Assembly: GCA_036824005.1 (NCBI GenBank)
Contig: DAITBA010000001.1
Location: forward strand, 372,001 to 436,000
Direction: 5' to 3'
Source: DAITBA01 sp036824005
GTDB taxonomy: Bacteria; Pseudomonadota; Gammaproteobacteria; Burkholderiales; Rhodocyclaceae
DNA: 64,000 nucleotides
Shown: piece by piece, positions 1 to 9,437 of the stretch
Layout of the letters: each line of letters opens with the position of its first letter
Numbering within the stretch: the first letter of the stretch is position 1
Made by a program: the position numbers and the translations under genes
The notes under the pieces: model-generated
The model's input: only the letters and a program-made list of their open reading frames with translations
Database searches by the model: none
Told to the model about the DNA's origin: nothing

Positions 1-18
1 CGCCGGATGGTGCGTGGA

Positions 19-65
19 ACGCGCCCTACGTTCTTGCCCCTGGGGGCAAGCTTTGTAGGGCGCAC
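19..65. repeat. Large intergenic hairpin at the left edge
   Basis: GCGCCCTAC (21-29) pairs with GTAGGGCGC (55-63). An inner stem CTTGCCCC (33-40) pairs with GGGGCAAG (43-50). It lies just downstream of the first minus-strand gene and could be a terminator or a copy of a dispersed REP-like palindrome. There is no clear T run. Confidence 0.5.
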
Positions 66-83
66 GCGCGCCAATCGGTGCTG

Positions 84-410
84 TTACGGCTGCGGCGGAT
101 TGTTTCGGTCGTCCGGATCGTACGAGGGCGTTGGCGCGGTCGGCATCGCAGCAACCGCGTTGTCGTCCCCTTGCATTGCCGTGTCCTCCGCCACCGCCGC
201 GACGGACTTGATCGGGCCTTCCACGCCGCGCGCGAGCCGAGTGCCCTCGGTCGAGAGGTCCGACGTGGTGTTTTGCTCGCCAATGAGATAGCCGAGACTG
301 TGGAATGGATCGTGGGTCTCGCCGGCGGCCGGGCTCGAGGCGAGCGGAGCCAGTGCGGCCAGAGCGACGACGACGATATGGTTGATTTGGAACATCGATT
401 TCATTTTCAT
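84..410 (-). CDS. Small exported protein of unknown function
   Basis: This is a 108-residue protein with a clear Sec-type signal peptide: charged MKMK start, hydrophobic VVVALAALAPLASS, then an alanine-rich cleavage zone. The mature part is acidic and proline-rich towards the C terminus and no family was recognised. The ATG at 410 is preceded at good distance by AAGGAG, which supports both the start and real expression. The next gene upstream (485-778) encodes a protein of similar size and layout, and both share a short GVEG stretch, so they may be distant paralogues or partners. Confidence 0.6.
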   Translation of the reverse strand: MKMKSMFQINHIVVVALAALAPLASSPAAGETHDPFHSLGYLIGEQNTTSDLSTEGTRLARGVEGPIKSVAAVAEDTAMQGDDNAVAAMPTAPTPSYDPDDRNNPPQP

Positions 411-484
411 GGTGTGTCTCCTTTTCGTGGTATCGAGTATGCGGGGTCAGTAACCAGTAGGGTGCGCTTGCGCACCAATGCCGC

Positions 485-778
485 TCAGGGGTTCAGCCAC
501 TCGAAGAAATAACCGGTGTTGCCCGCGTCGCGGACATTGCTGTCGCGCTCTTCCTGCCTGGCGGCCTTCTCGTCGGCGGCAGGTGGCGCCCGGCGGCCTT
601 CGACGCCCTGGGTCGATTTGGCGACGCGCTGCTCTGCCGCTTCTTGAGTGCTCGCGGCCTTGATCTGCCCGCCGAGTGTCTCCCACATGGTGTCGTCCGC
701 CGCGGCCGGGGGGACGGCCACGGCGAAGATGGCAAGCGAGGCGCTGGCCAGGGCAATGGTTGAAGTTTGCTTGAACAT
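485..778 (-). CDS. Small exported protein of unknown function
   Basis: The 97-residue product starts MFKQTSTIALASASLAIF and has a typical signal peptide ending near AAADD. The mature part is charged, rich in Ala, Glu and Arg, and ends in an aromatic stretch (YFFEWLNP). A TAGGAGAG ribosome site precedes the ATG at 778. No domain was recognised. It precedes the other small exported gene (84-410) on the same strand with a 74-base gap and the two may be co-transcribed. Like that protein it contains GVEG in its middle. Confidence 0.6.
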   Translation of the reverse strand: MFKQTSTIALASASLAIFAVAVPPAAADDTMWETLGGQIKAASTQEAAEQRVAKSTQGVEGRRAPPAADEKAARQEERDSNVRDAGNTGYFFEWLNP

Positions 779-987
779 TTGACTCTCCTATGGCTGGCAT
801 TCATGGAATAGCCGGACCTGTGCCGGCATGGGTGCGCAGCGACGCTCGGTTCGGAACGACGTCATCCCATGGGGATAGGGCACCGGACCCCGATTGCCGT
901 TCGCCATCCGCGTGAGAGCCATTGTCCGCACGCGTTGGGTGCGGTTCTGTAGTGCAGTACAACGGGATTGCGTGAGAAATTCACACA

Positions 988-1008
988 ACGGGCGCTTGGA
1001 GCGCCCGT
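988..1008 (-). terminator. Hairpin after the Crp-like gene
   Basis: ACGGGCGC (988-995) and GCGCCCGT (1001-1008) form a perfect 8-base stem around a 5-base loop, directly after the stop at 1012. On the minus strand it is followed by only a weak T-rich stretch, so it may be an imperfect intrinsic terminator. Confidence 0.55.
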
Positions 1009-1011
1009 CGG

Positions 1012-1659
1012 TTACCAGCGCGGCGGCAACTGCCTGTGGAGGGTGATGTGCTTGCGCTCGATGCTGACGTAGCCGCCGGCGACCAGGTCCTTGAGGATGC
1101 GGCTGATCATCTCGCGCGAGGCGCCGACGCGGCTAGCGATGTCCTGCTGGGTGAGCTTCTCGGCGATAACGAGACGACCGTCCTGCTCCACCGCCAGTTC
1201 GAGCAGCAGCCGCGCCACGCGGCCATAGACGTCCATCAGCGCCAGGCTGCGCACGTTCTCCGTCAAGGTGCGCACGCGGCGGATGAGCTTGCGGACGAGA
1301 TGCAGCGCGAAGCCCGGGTGCTGAGCCAGAAACTGCTTCACCTCGCTCTTGGGCACGACGACGAAGCGGCTACGCTCCAGGGTCATCACGGACGCCGAGC
1401 GTGGCCCCTCGTCGAGCACCATTTCGCCGAAATACTCGCCGGCGCCCTGCACCCCCAGCACCACTTCCTTGCCGTCGGCATCGGCGACGAATACCTTCAC
1501 CTTGCCCGAGACGATGATGTACAGGGAATCGGTCTGGTCGCCCTCGCTCATTACGATGACATTGCGCGGCAGGGTCTTGAGCAGCCCGTGCTTCGAAAGG
1601 GCGCGCAGTTCCTCATCGGCAAGAACGGTAGAAAAGTCGTGGGACTCGGTATTGGTCAT
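1012..1659 (-). CDS. Crp/Fnr-family regulator, Crp-like
   Basis: A 215-residue two-domain regulator. The N-terminal cyclic-nucleotide-binding barrel (about 15-130) keeps the phosphate-binding cassette FGEMVLDEGPRSAS (77-90), with the Glu, Arg and Ser that hold cAMP in E. coli CRP. The C-terminal winged helix has the recognition helix ASREMISRILKDL (180-192), which matches CRP at its Arg, Glu and Arg DNA contacts. There is no Fe-S cysteine cluster, so it is not an FNR-type sensor. I chose the ATG at 1659; an upstream TTG gives an unlikely leader. A cyclase-domain gene lies just upstream (1863-5042) and a perfect CRP site is at 10063. The cAMP ligand is inferred. Confidence 0.9.
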   Translation of the reverse strand: MTNTESHDFSTVLADEELRALSKHGLLKTLPRNVIVMSEGDQTDSLYIIVSGKVKVFVADADGKEVVLGVQGAGEYFGEMVLDEGPRSASVMTLERSRFVVVPKSEVKQFLAQHPGFALHLVRKLIRRVRTLTENVRSLALMDVYGRVARLLLELAVEQDGRLVIAEKLTQQDIASRVGASREMISRILKDLVAGGYVSIERKHITLHRQLPPRW

Positions 1660-1708
1660 GGCTTTGTGGTGAATTGCCGTCTCGGGCGTCAACCAAATCG
1701 GCTGACGT

Positions 1709-1855
1709 CACCACAGAGGACGCGGAGCAGGATCGATCGGTGGCATCGACACGCTAACATGCAAAATGAAGTGTATGGCGACGTACTCCTGCAGCCCGTT
1801 TTCTCTCTGTGTCCTCTGTGTCCTCTGTGTCTTCTGAATCTTCTGTGGTGAGCTA
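1709..1855. repeat. CCACAGAGGACAC-type intergenic inverted repeat
   Basis: The left arm CACCACAGAGGACGCGGAG (1709-1727) faces a right arm of three exact 9-base units CTCTGTGTC (1805-1831), followed by TTCTGTGGTGA. It fills the gap between the Crp-like gene and the cyclase gene. A second member of the same family is at 52325-52394. Confidence 0.7.
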
Positions 1856-1862
1856 CGGCGTC

Positions 1863-4800
1863 TCAACAGCCGACGCCGCACGCGCGCGCGCCTGCGAGCA
1901 AAGCCCTCGCTTGCTGCAGGTCCTGCATGTCGGCGCCCTCATTGAAGCTGTTGCACAGCGGCTCGAGCAGCTCACCCAGGAGTCCCGCGCGCTGCGACGC
2001 GTCGGCCAGCCGGCACAGGCTGGTTGCGCTGCGCAGTTCGAACAGTCTTGCGCCCTGGCCCTTGGCAACGCCGATCGCTGCGCGCAAGCATTGCTCGGCG
2101 GCCGGGTCACCTGTGCATGCCAGCGCCTCGCCCTTCAGCCGCAGCAGCTCGGCCAGGTAGAAGCGCTCGCCAGTTCGCTCGCTGGTGGCCAGGGCGCGAT
2201 CCAGGGTTGCCAGCGCCTCGTCGGGTCGGCATGCGACGAGCAAGGCTTCTGCGAGCAGCGCCAATCCGAACGACTGGTAGGCTACAGCCTCCATGGCAGT
2301 GTGCGCCTCGATGCCCTGGTAGACTTCGTCGAGACCACGCTCGTGCTCGCCGCTCGCCGCCAGCGCAGCGCCGCGAATGATGCGCGGAATGGCGATCCAG
2401 GTGGCAAAGCCCTGCTCCCGCGCCAGTTCGAGAGACTCCGTCGCGCGGCGCAGCGCCTCGCCCATGCCGCGACGGAAGTAGTGCGTGGCGGCCAGATAGC
2501 ACAGGGAGTAGTCGATCGTATGCAGACCGCCTAGTTCCCGGGAATGCTGGAGTCCGCTCTCGGCCGCGCGCAGGCCGCTGTCCGGATAGCCCAGCGCGGT
2601 AAGCGTCAGCGCCAAGTAGCAAAGTCCGGTGGACTTCTGATCCTGGACGTAAAGCACCTGTCCGCGCCTCGGCGGCGTCCCGGCCTGCCCGTAAATGGCG
2701 ATGGCTTCCTCCAGTTGCTGGCGCGCCACGGCCAACTCGCCAGTCAGGAACAAGGTGCCGCCAAGGAGAAGGTGCCCCATGACGAACGGCGATCGCGACG
2801 GCTGCTGTGCCGCCCGCGCCAGGCACTCCTGGGCAAGCTCCTTGCACTTGGCGAAGTTGGCGCGCGTGATCTCGTAGGCGCCGACGCCGGAGAGTACGGG
2901 GAAGATCTCCGCCGCGTCACCCAACTGATGACACAGCCCGAGCGCCGCGTTGAACGCCGCGCCACAGGGCGGCGAGGAGAAGCCTTTGATCTCGGCGTAG
3001 ATGCCGCCCAGCGCCAAGTGGGCACGTATCTCACGCTGCATGCGCTCGCGCGTGCGTTCCTGCGCGCCGAGCAGCGCCAGGGCCCGCTCCAGCTGGGCGA
3101 TTGCCTCGACGAAGCCGGAACGCCGCGCCGAGAGCTTGGCCGCCTTGATGAGGTAGTGGGCGGCGGTGTCGACGTCCTTCGCCGCCTCGAAATGATGGGC
3201 CAGCACGTCGGGCTGGGACTCTGCCGTTTCCGGAAAGTCCTCGACCAGAACCCTGGCGATGCGCGCGTGCAGCGCCGCCTGCGCCTTGTTGAGCAGGCTG
3301 GAGTAGGCGGCATCGCGCACCAGCGCATGTTTGAACGCGTAGCTCGGCGCCGCCATCGAACGGCGGCTGATCAGCAACCCCGAGTCGACCAGGCGGTAGA
3401 GCTCCTCCTTGAGCTGCTCCTCCGGCAGGTCCGCGACCCGGGCGAGAAGTTCGTGCGAGAACTCCCGGCCGATGACGGCGCCGATCTGAGCGACCGCCTT
3501 CGCCGATCCCAGCCGGTCGAGGCGCGACATGAGGGAGTCGGTCAGCGTCGTCGGGATGGCCATCGGCATGCCGCCGTGCCGGGGTTGCATCCCCGGCTGC
3601 GTTTCCTGCGCGGCTGTGATCTCCAGCACGTCCTTGGTCAGATCCTCGATGAACAGCGGCATGCCATCGGTCTTGTCGGCGATCTGTGCGATGGCGGCCT
3701 CCGAGATACTGCCGCTGCCGCACAACAGCCCGATCATGGCAAGCGCATCCTGCCGCCCGAGCGGGCTCAGCGCCATATGATGCAGGTAGGCGCGCTCCTC
3801 CCAGTGCGTCTTGAACTCCGGCCGGGCGGTCAGCATCGCCAGAACCGGGAGCGCCTGCAGCCGGTCCATGAAGGTGCCGAGCAGTTCGTCGGAGGACGGG
3901 TCGATCCAGTGCAAATCCTCCACCACCAGCAACACGCGCCTGCGGGTCGCGACCAGCGCCAGCAGCTGCATCAGCAGTTCGAACAGGCGCTGCTTCTGGC
4001 GCTGGTGCGACATGACCGGTTGCGGGTAGCGCTGCTCGCAAGGGATGGACAGGAGGTTGGCGAGCAGCGCCACCAATTCATCCCGATTCGCCGCCGTTGT
4101 TGGAATCAGGCGCGTCAGCTTGTCCAGTTTGGCATCGTCGTTATCCTGGTCGCTGAAGCCGGCGGCGATCGCAAGCTGGCGCACCAGGGGCGCCAGCGGG
4201 CTGCTCTGCAGGTGGGGCGAGCAGTAGTACCAGAGACAAAGCGTGCCCGGACCTGCTATGCGCGTGGCAAGTTCTTCCGTCAGGCGCGACTTGCCCACGC
4301 CCGGCTCCGCCGACAAGAGCACGGCCCGCCCCTGCCCGCTGCGCACCGAGTCCCACGATTGCTGCAATTGCTGCAGCTCCGCCTGGCGGCCCACCAGCGG
4401 CGTCAGCGCAGCGGCACGCAGGGCGTGAAAGCGGCTTCGCACGCGGCTTTCACGGACGACCTGCCAGGCCTGCACCGGCGTCTCGAAGCCTTTCAGCTCG
4501 TGACGACCCAGGTCGCGGTATTCGAAGATGCCGCCGCTCAGCCGGCGCGTCTGCTCCGACACGACGACCATGCCCGGCCCGGCCAGCACCTGCAGGCGGG
4601 CAGCGAGATTCAGGGCACTGCCGACGGCGGAGATGTCTTCCCGCGCCGCAGTAATAACGCCCGTCGCGGCCGGCTGCGCACCCTCCCCCGAGAGGTTGCC
4701 GACGACGACGATGCCGGTGGCGATGCCGATATGCACGTCCGAACCGGCGACGGTCGGCGCACTGCGCTCCGCCGCCGCAATGGCAAGTGCCGCCCGGATT

Positions 4801-5042
4801 GCGCGCTCGGAGTCGTCCTCGTGGGCGCGCGGATAGCCGAAGTAGGCGAGAACGGCGTCGCCCACGTACTGCGCAACGATGCCGCCGTGGCCGGCGATGA
4901 TTCCCGCGCAGCGCTGGCGGTAGGCTTGCACGACTTCGGTCAGCTCCTCCGCATCGAGACGCTGGGACAGCGCCGACCAGCCGACCAGATCGCACAGCAT
5001 GACGGTGAGCTGACGGCGCTCGGGCACTCGGGCAGCGTGCAT
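1863..5042 (-). CDS. Nucleotidyl cyclase / ATPase / TPR multidomain protein
   Basis: A 1059-residue cytoplasmic protein. Residues 10-195 form a class III adenylate/guanylate cyclase domain with both metal-binding aspartates (D18 in MLCDLVGWS, D62 in YVGDAVLAYF) and the transition-state Asn and Arg (N145, R149 in ALNLAARLQ). From about 215 there is a STAND-like AAA ATPase with Walker A EPGVGKS (246-252) and a Walker B around VVEDLHWID. The C-terminal half is alpha-helical and reads as TPR-like repeats. Proteins of this layout are usually signal-responsive regulators, but the input is unknown here. All catalytic residues I could check are present, so it probably makes cAMP or cGMP. It is the immediate upstream neighbour of the Crp-like gene on the same strand. 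Confidence 0.9.
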   Translation of the reverse strand: MHAARVPERRQLTVMLCDLVGWSALSQRLDAEELTEVVQAYRQRCAGIIAGHGGIVAQYVGDAVLAYFGYPRAHEDDSERAIRAALAIAAAERSAPTVAGSDVHIGIATGIVVVGNLSGEGAQPAATGVITAAREDISAVGSALNLAARLQVLAGPGMVVVSEQTRRLSGGIFEYRDLGRHELKGFETPVQAWQVVRESRVRSRFHALRAAALTPLVGRQAELQQLQQSWDSVRSGQGRAVLLSAEPGVGKSRLTEELATRIAGPGTLCLWYYCSPHLQSSPLAPLVRQLAIAAGFSDQDNDDAKLDKLTRLIPTTAANRDELVALLANLLSIPCEQRYPQPVMSHQRQKQRLFELLMQLLALVATRRRVLLVVEDLHWIDPSSDELLGTFMDRLQALPVLAMLTARPEFKTHWEERAYLHHMALSPLGRQDALAMIGLLCGSGSISEAAIAQIADKTDGMPLFIEDLTKDVLEITAAQETQPGMQPRHGGMPMAIPTTLTDSLMSRLDRLGSAKAVAQIGAVIGREFSHELLARVADLPEEQLKEELYRLVDSGLLISRRSMAAPSYAFKHALVRDAAYSSLLNKAQAALHARIARVLVEDFPETAESQPDVLAHHFEAAKDVDTAAHYLIKAAKLSARRSGFVEAIAQLERALALLGAQERTRERMQREIRAHLALGGIYAEIKGFSSPPCGAAFNAALGLCHQLGDAAEIFPVLSGVGAYEITRANFAKCKELAQECLARAAQQPSRSPFVMGHLLLGGTLFLTGELAVARQQLEEAIAIYGQAGTPPRRGQVLYVQDQKSTGLCYLALTLTALGYPDSGLRAAESGLQHSRELGGLHTIDYSLCYLAATHYFRRGMGEALRRATESLELAREQGFATWIAIPRIIRGAALAASGEHERGLDEVYQGIEAHTAMEAVAYQSFGLALLAEALLVACRPDEALATLDRALATSERTGERFYLAELLRLKGEALACTGDPAAEQCLRAAIGVAKGQGARLFELRSATSLCRLADASQRAGLLGELLEPLCNSFNEGADMQDLQQARALLAGARACGVGC

Positions 5043-5069
5043 GGTTCGCGGGTGAGCGGGCGACGATGA

Positions 5070-6320
5070 CTATTTATCGTGCGGGCAGGGCGGCCGATAC
5101 TTGTCCATCCGGGCCAGCTCGCTCTGCTTGTACACCGCCAGCCGCGCGCGATTCAGGCTGCCCAGGGGTTGGTGGGCCTTCAGTCCGTTCCAGGGGTTGA
5201 AGGCCAGACACTCGCAGCTCTGCTCGTCCATCGCCTTCGATCCCTGCTCGATCGTCACGCGCGCCACTTCCCGGAACTCCGAGCCCGGAGCGCCTTGCGC
5301 GGTGCCGGCCTCGGGCCAGCGCACCGTCGCATCATCCAGGGGATACGCCTTGTCGATGGCGGCTCTCTCGTCATCGGAGCCCGCCCGCGGACGGGGCTGA
5401 ATCTCCATCACGTAGCAAATGGCATTGCTCTCCAGTTCCTGCGCGACGACCTTCGACTGGTAGTCGCTGTCGAAGCGGCTGAACTTTGCCACGCGTCTGT
5501 CGTACTCACGACAGGGCTTGAACCGGAACTTGACGGCTTCATTCCCCCAGGCGTAGGGCACGAGGCTGGAGAAGGTCGTCTCCAACACGATGGGCGCGGC
5601 GCCGGGGCTCGGATTGACGAAACGCAGCAACGGCTCCTTGAAGAATACCCAGTACGCATCGGGATGCTGATCGATTATCTGAAGGGCGTTGGTCACCGGG
5701 TGGATGCGCCGGCGGAAGAGATCGGCGTACGTGGAAATGCTCGGCGAGACGAACTTGTCGAGCCCGCCAGCGACGAAATCCTGCGCACCGCTGCGCTCCA
5801 ACAGGAACTCATCCTGCGCAGGCCGCGCCGGATCGAGCATGACCTTGACCGCCAGCCCCACCGTCGCCGAGCGAAAATCCGAGACGTCCCTCGGTTCGGA
5901 GTTGGACAGGCGAACGATCGCATCGAATGTCTTGCCGAGGTTGTCCGCCCTGGCGACGCCAGCCTGATGCTCCGGCCGAACGGCATCTGCGCCGGAAACG
6001 GTGAATTTGGCCGCGTAACAGCCGAGTGCTTTGCCGTGATCGCCGCGGCCGATGATGTCCTTCGCGCGGCTCTGTACGACCTCGCTGGCCGCAGCAATGG
6101 AGTCGCGCACGAGTTCGACCTCCTTCTCCTTGTCGACGAGCGCCTCGCCCAGGTCCTCCCGCAGCGCGACGAGCGGGTATCGCTCCAGCGCCAGCAATGC
6201 GGCGATCGGGTCGCGTTGCGCGGCGCCGCCGTCAGGCGGCCGGGACGTGTCCGGCTGGGCCAATGCCGCGGTCGCGCAGCTTCCGGCCACCATCCACAAC
6301 ACCAGGTGGGAGCATTTCAT
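5070..6320 (-). CDS. Exported catalase-superfamily protein
   Basis: A 416-residue protein with a signal peptide (MKCSHLVLWMVAGSCATAALA). The body resembles the catalase-like family of about 300-350 residues that includes y4iL-type proteins: a GCYAAKFTV strand, a long barrel, and a C-terminal region with CECLAFNPWNGL. I could not place the catalytic His and proximal Tyr of true catalases with certainty, so haem binding and peroxide removal are inferred. The ATG at 6320 begins a proper signal peptide; a start six codons upstream would disrupt it. It lies 264 bases downstream of a GMC oxidoreductase on the same strand, a family that often makes hydrogen peroxide. Confidence 0.75.
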   Translation of the reverse strand: MKCSHLVLWMVAGSCATAALAQPDTSRPPDGGAAQRDPIAALLALERYPLVALREDLGEALVDKEKEVELVRDSIAAASEVVQSRAKDIIGRGDHGKALGCYAAKFTVSGADAVRPEHQAGVARADNLGKTFDAIVRLSNSEPRDVSDFRSATVGLAVKVMLDPARPAQDEFLLERSGAQDFVAGGLDKFVSPSISTYADLFRRRIHPVTNALQIIDQHPDAYWVFFKEPLLRFVNPSPGAAPIVLETTFSSLVPYAWGNEAVKFRFKPCREYDRRVAKFSRFDSDYQSKVVAQELESNAICYVMEIQPRPRAGSDDERAAIDKAYPLDDATVRWPEAGTAQGAPGSEFREVARVTIEQGSKAMDEQSCECLAFNPWNGLKAHQPLGSLNRARLAVYKQSELARMDKYRPPCPHDK

Positions 6321-6584
6321 CGCCGTGCCTCCTCGCACAACCGTCGTAGTGTCGGACGACGGATTGCCGTTGCCCGCGGGGGCGCGGGCCGGATGCGACC
6401 TCTGCCGGGCCGTGTTCCGCTACCGCCGCAGGCAATACCACGGCAGGTGCCACTGCATGCATTCTAGTCGCGAATCGGAGGCGGTGCAGGACGCATGCGG
6501 TCATCGCGCCGCGCTTCAGCAAACCGAGGCAGTCACGATGCTCAGCCGGCGCACAGGGCGCGTTTCCGGGACACTCGTCGTGCG

Positions 6585-8540
6585 TTACTCGGTTGCCGAC
6601 GTGTCGGCGTGGATCGCATCGGCAGCCTTCTCACTGATCATGTACGTCGGCATGACCAGGAAGAAGCCGGGAATCCTGGGAAACACCGAGGCGTCGACGA
6701 CCCTGAGCCCCTTCACTCCGCGAACCCGGAACGAGGAGTCGAGCACGGCTTTCTCGTCATCGTCGCCGCCGATTTTGCACGTGCACGAAGCATGGTGTCC
6801 CCAGGCACGGTTCTCGACGAATGCGTCTATCCCCGCGTCGCTATCAAGATCGACGCCTTGCATGATCTGCGGATGAAGCGTCAGGTCCTCCCGGGTGGCT
6901 TCGATCAGACTGTTCACAAACCGTACCCCTTCCCGCATCGCCTCCAGGTCGGCCGCCGCATCGGGTGTCAAGGCCCCGGTTGCATCGCGCTCGAAATAGT
7001 TGAAATGGACTTCCGGTGGATCGAGGGGATCCTTCGTGCGCAGTGTGACCTCCCCCCGAAAACGGGCGTGCGCCTTGAGCAGCAGCCAAGTCCATTTGTC
7101 GTGGGGTGGCTTCACCGAGTCGCTCGACCAGTCGGTGTAATAGCCGTCGAAACTGCCGGGCACACCGAAGACGAAGAGGTCGGGTTCATCGTTACTGCGC
7201 TTGGCGACGGTCGACTTTTTGATGAAGCCGAGCACGACACCGTTGGTAGCGTAGAGACCCTTGCCGCCGCGCCACTGCTCGAAGAGCGGGTCGCCCGTTG
7301 CCTCGGCCGGAACAGGGCCCGCGAACGTGGCCTCGGACAGGATGCCGAACGCCTCACGCGCTTTGGTCACGATGCCCACTTCGTAACGATCCTGCAGGTT
7401 GGCCCCGACGCCAGGCAGGTGCCTTCTCACCCGGATCCCGAACGAATTGAGCGTGTGCTCCGGCCCGATCCCGGAAAGCATCAGCAGTTGCGGCGTAATG
7501 AAGGCACCAGCCGAGAGGATCACCTCCCGCTCGGCGAACACCTCTACGTCGGGCCCGCTGGAGTTTCCGAATCTCGCCGGATTCCTGTCGGCCCGATAGA
7601 GCCGGACGCCGGGTCTGTAGCGAACACCGACAACCCGTTGATCGTCATTGGCGTCGAACAGGAGTCCGGTAACATGGCAATGCGGCCGTACTTCCAGGCG
7701 TCCTGTGCGTTGCGCGGCACGAATGCGCTCGCGCGTGCCGGCCCGCCGTCCATCCTCGTCGATCGCCATCGGAACCCTCAGTGGAACGATGTCTTCCCCG
7801 AGCAAGCGCACGTCGTTGGGGTCGAAAGGATCTGGAGCGTCCAGGAGTCGCGGAATGCCGAACGGATCGATATGCGCGTCGAGCTCTGCCGCAGGAGCCG
7901 GATTCTTTTTCGCCGCCCTTCCACTGACCTTACGCAACAGGTCACGCTTGCGCAGCCCAGCCCCGAGTGCCGACGCCAGTGCGATTCGTCCGATGGCTGC
8001 GTCATGATTGCGAATAGCCTCGCCGACGAGGTCGAAAGTATCCGCGAACCGGGTCGGCAGCCACCCGTTGTTGCCATGTCCGCCACCGGAACCGGGTGGG
8101 AGATATAGGCAGCGTTCTACGCGCTCGAAGTATTTGTTCATGGCTTCCGGATCCCAGCTCTTGTCCCCGGTTGCGTTGGCGATCGCTCGCCACGCGCTGT
8201 CGTGGGGCCGGACGATGATCATGGCATAGTGTGCCGTGCAGCCTCCCAGCGTACGGGCTCGCGGATAGAAGACCCCGAACCGACCGGCATTGCGCTCCCT
8301 CAGGTACTTCGGGTCCCGCTCCTGGCGCGCTTCGTCCTTGTAGTGGCGAACGTAGTGATCGAGGCGCATCGCCTCGTCCTCGGTGGCGCGTCCATGAAAC
8401 ACCGGTACCTGATAGGTCCAAGGCTCGTCCTCACCCCCAGCTTCTAGGAGCAGGACGCGATGCCCGCGTTCGGCCAGACGCGCGGCGACCGGTCCGCCGC
8501 CGGCGCCAGATCCGACGACTATGTATTCGGGACTTGCCAT
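6585..8540 (-). CDS. GMC-family FAD oxidoreductase
   Basis: A 651-residue glucose-methanol-choline oxidoreductase. The N terminus has the FAD dinucleotide-binding fold GSGAGGGPVAARLAERG (9-25) followed by LLLEAGG. Near the C terminus are the GMC active-site histidine region (GHHASCTCKIGG) and the second FAD stretch (GLRVVDASVFPRIPG). It oxidises an alcohol group on an unknown substrate with FAD, passing electrons to oxygen or another acceptor. There is no export signal. The length is above the usual 530-600 because of insertions in the substrate domain. It pairs with the downstream catalase-like gene. Confidence 0.85.
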   Translation of the reverse strand: MASPEYIVVGSGAGGGPVAARLAERGHRVLLLEAGGEDEPWTYQVPVFHGRATEDEAMRLDHYVRHYKDEARQERDPKYLRERNAGRFGVFYPRARTLGGCTAHYAMIIVRPHDSAWRAIANATGDKSWDPEAMNKYFERVERCLYLPPGSGGGHGNNGWLPTRFADTFDLVGEAIRNHDAAIGRIALASALGAGLRKRDLLRKVSGRAAKKNPAPAAELDAHIDPFGIPRLLDAPDPFDPNDVRLLGEDIVPLRVPMAIDEDGRRAGTRERIRAAQRTGRLEVRPHCHVTGLLFDANDDQRVVGVRYRPGVRLYRADRNPARFGNSSGPDVEVFAEREVILSAGAFITPQLLMLSGIGPEHTLNSFGIRVRRHLPGVGANLQDRYEVGIVTKAREAFGILSEATFAGPVPAEATGDPLFEQWRGGKGLYATNGVVLGFIKKSTVAKRSNDEPDLFVFGVPGSFDGYYTDWSSDSVKPPHDKWTWLLLKAHARFRGEVTLRTKDPLDPPEVHFNYFERDATGALTPDAAADLEAMREGVRFVNSLIEATREDLTLHPQIMQGVDLDSDAGIDAFVENRAWGHHASCTCKIGGDDDEKAVLDSSFRVRGVKGLRVVDASVFPRIPGFFLVMPTYMISEKAADAIHADTSATE

Positions 8541-8888
8541 TGTCGACTCCCCGGTATGGAAGGCGTTGCCTCAACGGAAGTGGAGAGAATTTCTGAGCTC
8601 GCGTCTGTCGCTGATACTGCAGTCGATCCCGCCAGCAGGTCTTCTTCAAGCGTACCGTATCGACGACAACCCAATGACGGAGGCCATCGACCGAGTGATC
8701 TCATTGCCTCGTCGGTCTTGTTACCGCCGCAATGTCCCTGCTGGCATACCTTGATTGCATTCAAGGTCAGCTCTGGCGAAAAAGCAACTGGAGAAAGAGC
8801 AACTGGATCGTGCGCAAAGGACGGGCCGCAAGTAGGTTAGGTCGCGAGGTACGGGCAGCGGCCCCTCTCCGCCTCAGCGTGTTTCGAT
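8541..8888. other. Gene-free stretch with an FNR-like palindrome
   Basis: No convincing gene was found in these 348 bases. It contains the palindrome CCTTGATTGCATTCAAGG (8749-8766), whose core TTGATTGCATTCAA is one base from the FNR consensus TTGAT-N4-ATCAA. It lies about 210 bases upstream of the GMC gene start. Regulation is inferred only. Confidence 0.4.
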
Positions 8889-9368
8889 CTACGGGTCTTC
8901 TCGGGCGCCGGTACTCGTTTTCGGTAGTGGACTCTGCGAGATTTCGGGTCGCTGCGGCATCACTGGCGTTGCGAACGGCTGTCCGCGCCCGATGGCACCG
9001 TTGGCGCGCAGGAGAAAGTAGCGGTAGATGCCGTCGATGTTGTCCGCGACCCGGGGCAGGTGGCCGTAACCGGGCATGCCGCGCGGCGGATCGCCGTCGA
9101 GCATGATCCGGTCGAAGCGTTCGCGGCTTTGGCTGCGGACAAATTGCAGCACCGACGGGGCGGCAAGACCGTCGTGGTCCCGGCCGTGGCAGCGCGCGCA
9201 GTCCAGTTGGCGCACGGTCCGCCAGGCCTCGGTGACGGCTACCTCATCTTCGCGGGAGAGCGGCGCGTCGCCGGCAAACACCGCGGCAGGCAAGGTGCCG
9301 GCGGCAATCGACGCCGAAACGAGCGCCCGCCTGAGTGCCCTTGTTGCGCGAGTGCCGTCCGCTCTCAT
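8889..9368 (-). CDS. Exported monohaem cytochrome c
   Basis: A 159-residue protein with a twin-positive N terminus and signal peptide (cleavage near AVFAGD). It contains one haem-c attachment motif CARCH (57-61) and a probable axial Met in GMPGYG (M98). The spacing fits a small class I cytochrome c, acting in the periplasm as an electron carrier or as the redox subunit of a dehydrogenase. The C-terminal tail of about 40 residues is polar and low in complexity. I chose the ATG at 9368 because it gives a normal signal peptide. It sits between the GMC gene and the repeat protein, all on the minus strand; the redox partner cannot be told from sequence. Confidence 0.8.
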   Translation of the reverse strand: MRADGTRATRALRRALVSASIAAGTLPAAVFAGDAPLSREDEVAVTEAWRTVRQLDCARCHGRDHDGLAAPSVLQFVRSQSRERFDRIMLDGDPPRGMPGYGHLPRVADNIDGIYRYFLLRANGAIGRGQPFATPVMPQRPEISQSPLPKTSTGAREDP

Positions 9369-9437
9369 GGCAACGGCGAGCACAGCGCCTGGATGCTTGA
9401 GCCTGCCGCGTAGCGGTTTGCGTGCGCTCTTTCAGGC

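Noticed and set aside
971..987. GTGAGAAATTCAC as a CRP site
   Set aside because: The half sites are five bases apart instead of six and the flanks do not match.
2544..5069. An 841-codon open frame on the plus strand
   Set aside because: It is the antisense shadow of the cyclase/ATPase gene, which has clear catalytic motifs; the plus frame shows only Arg/His/Gln-rich low-complexity sequence.
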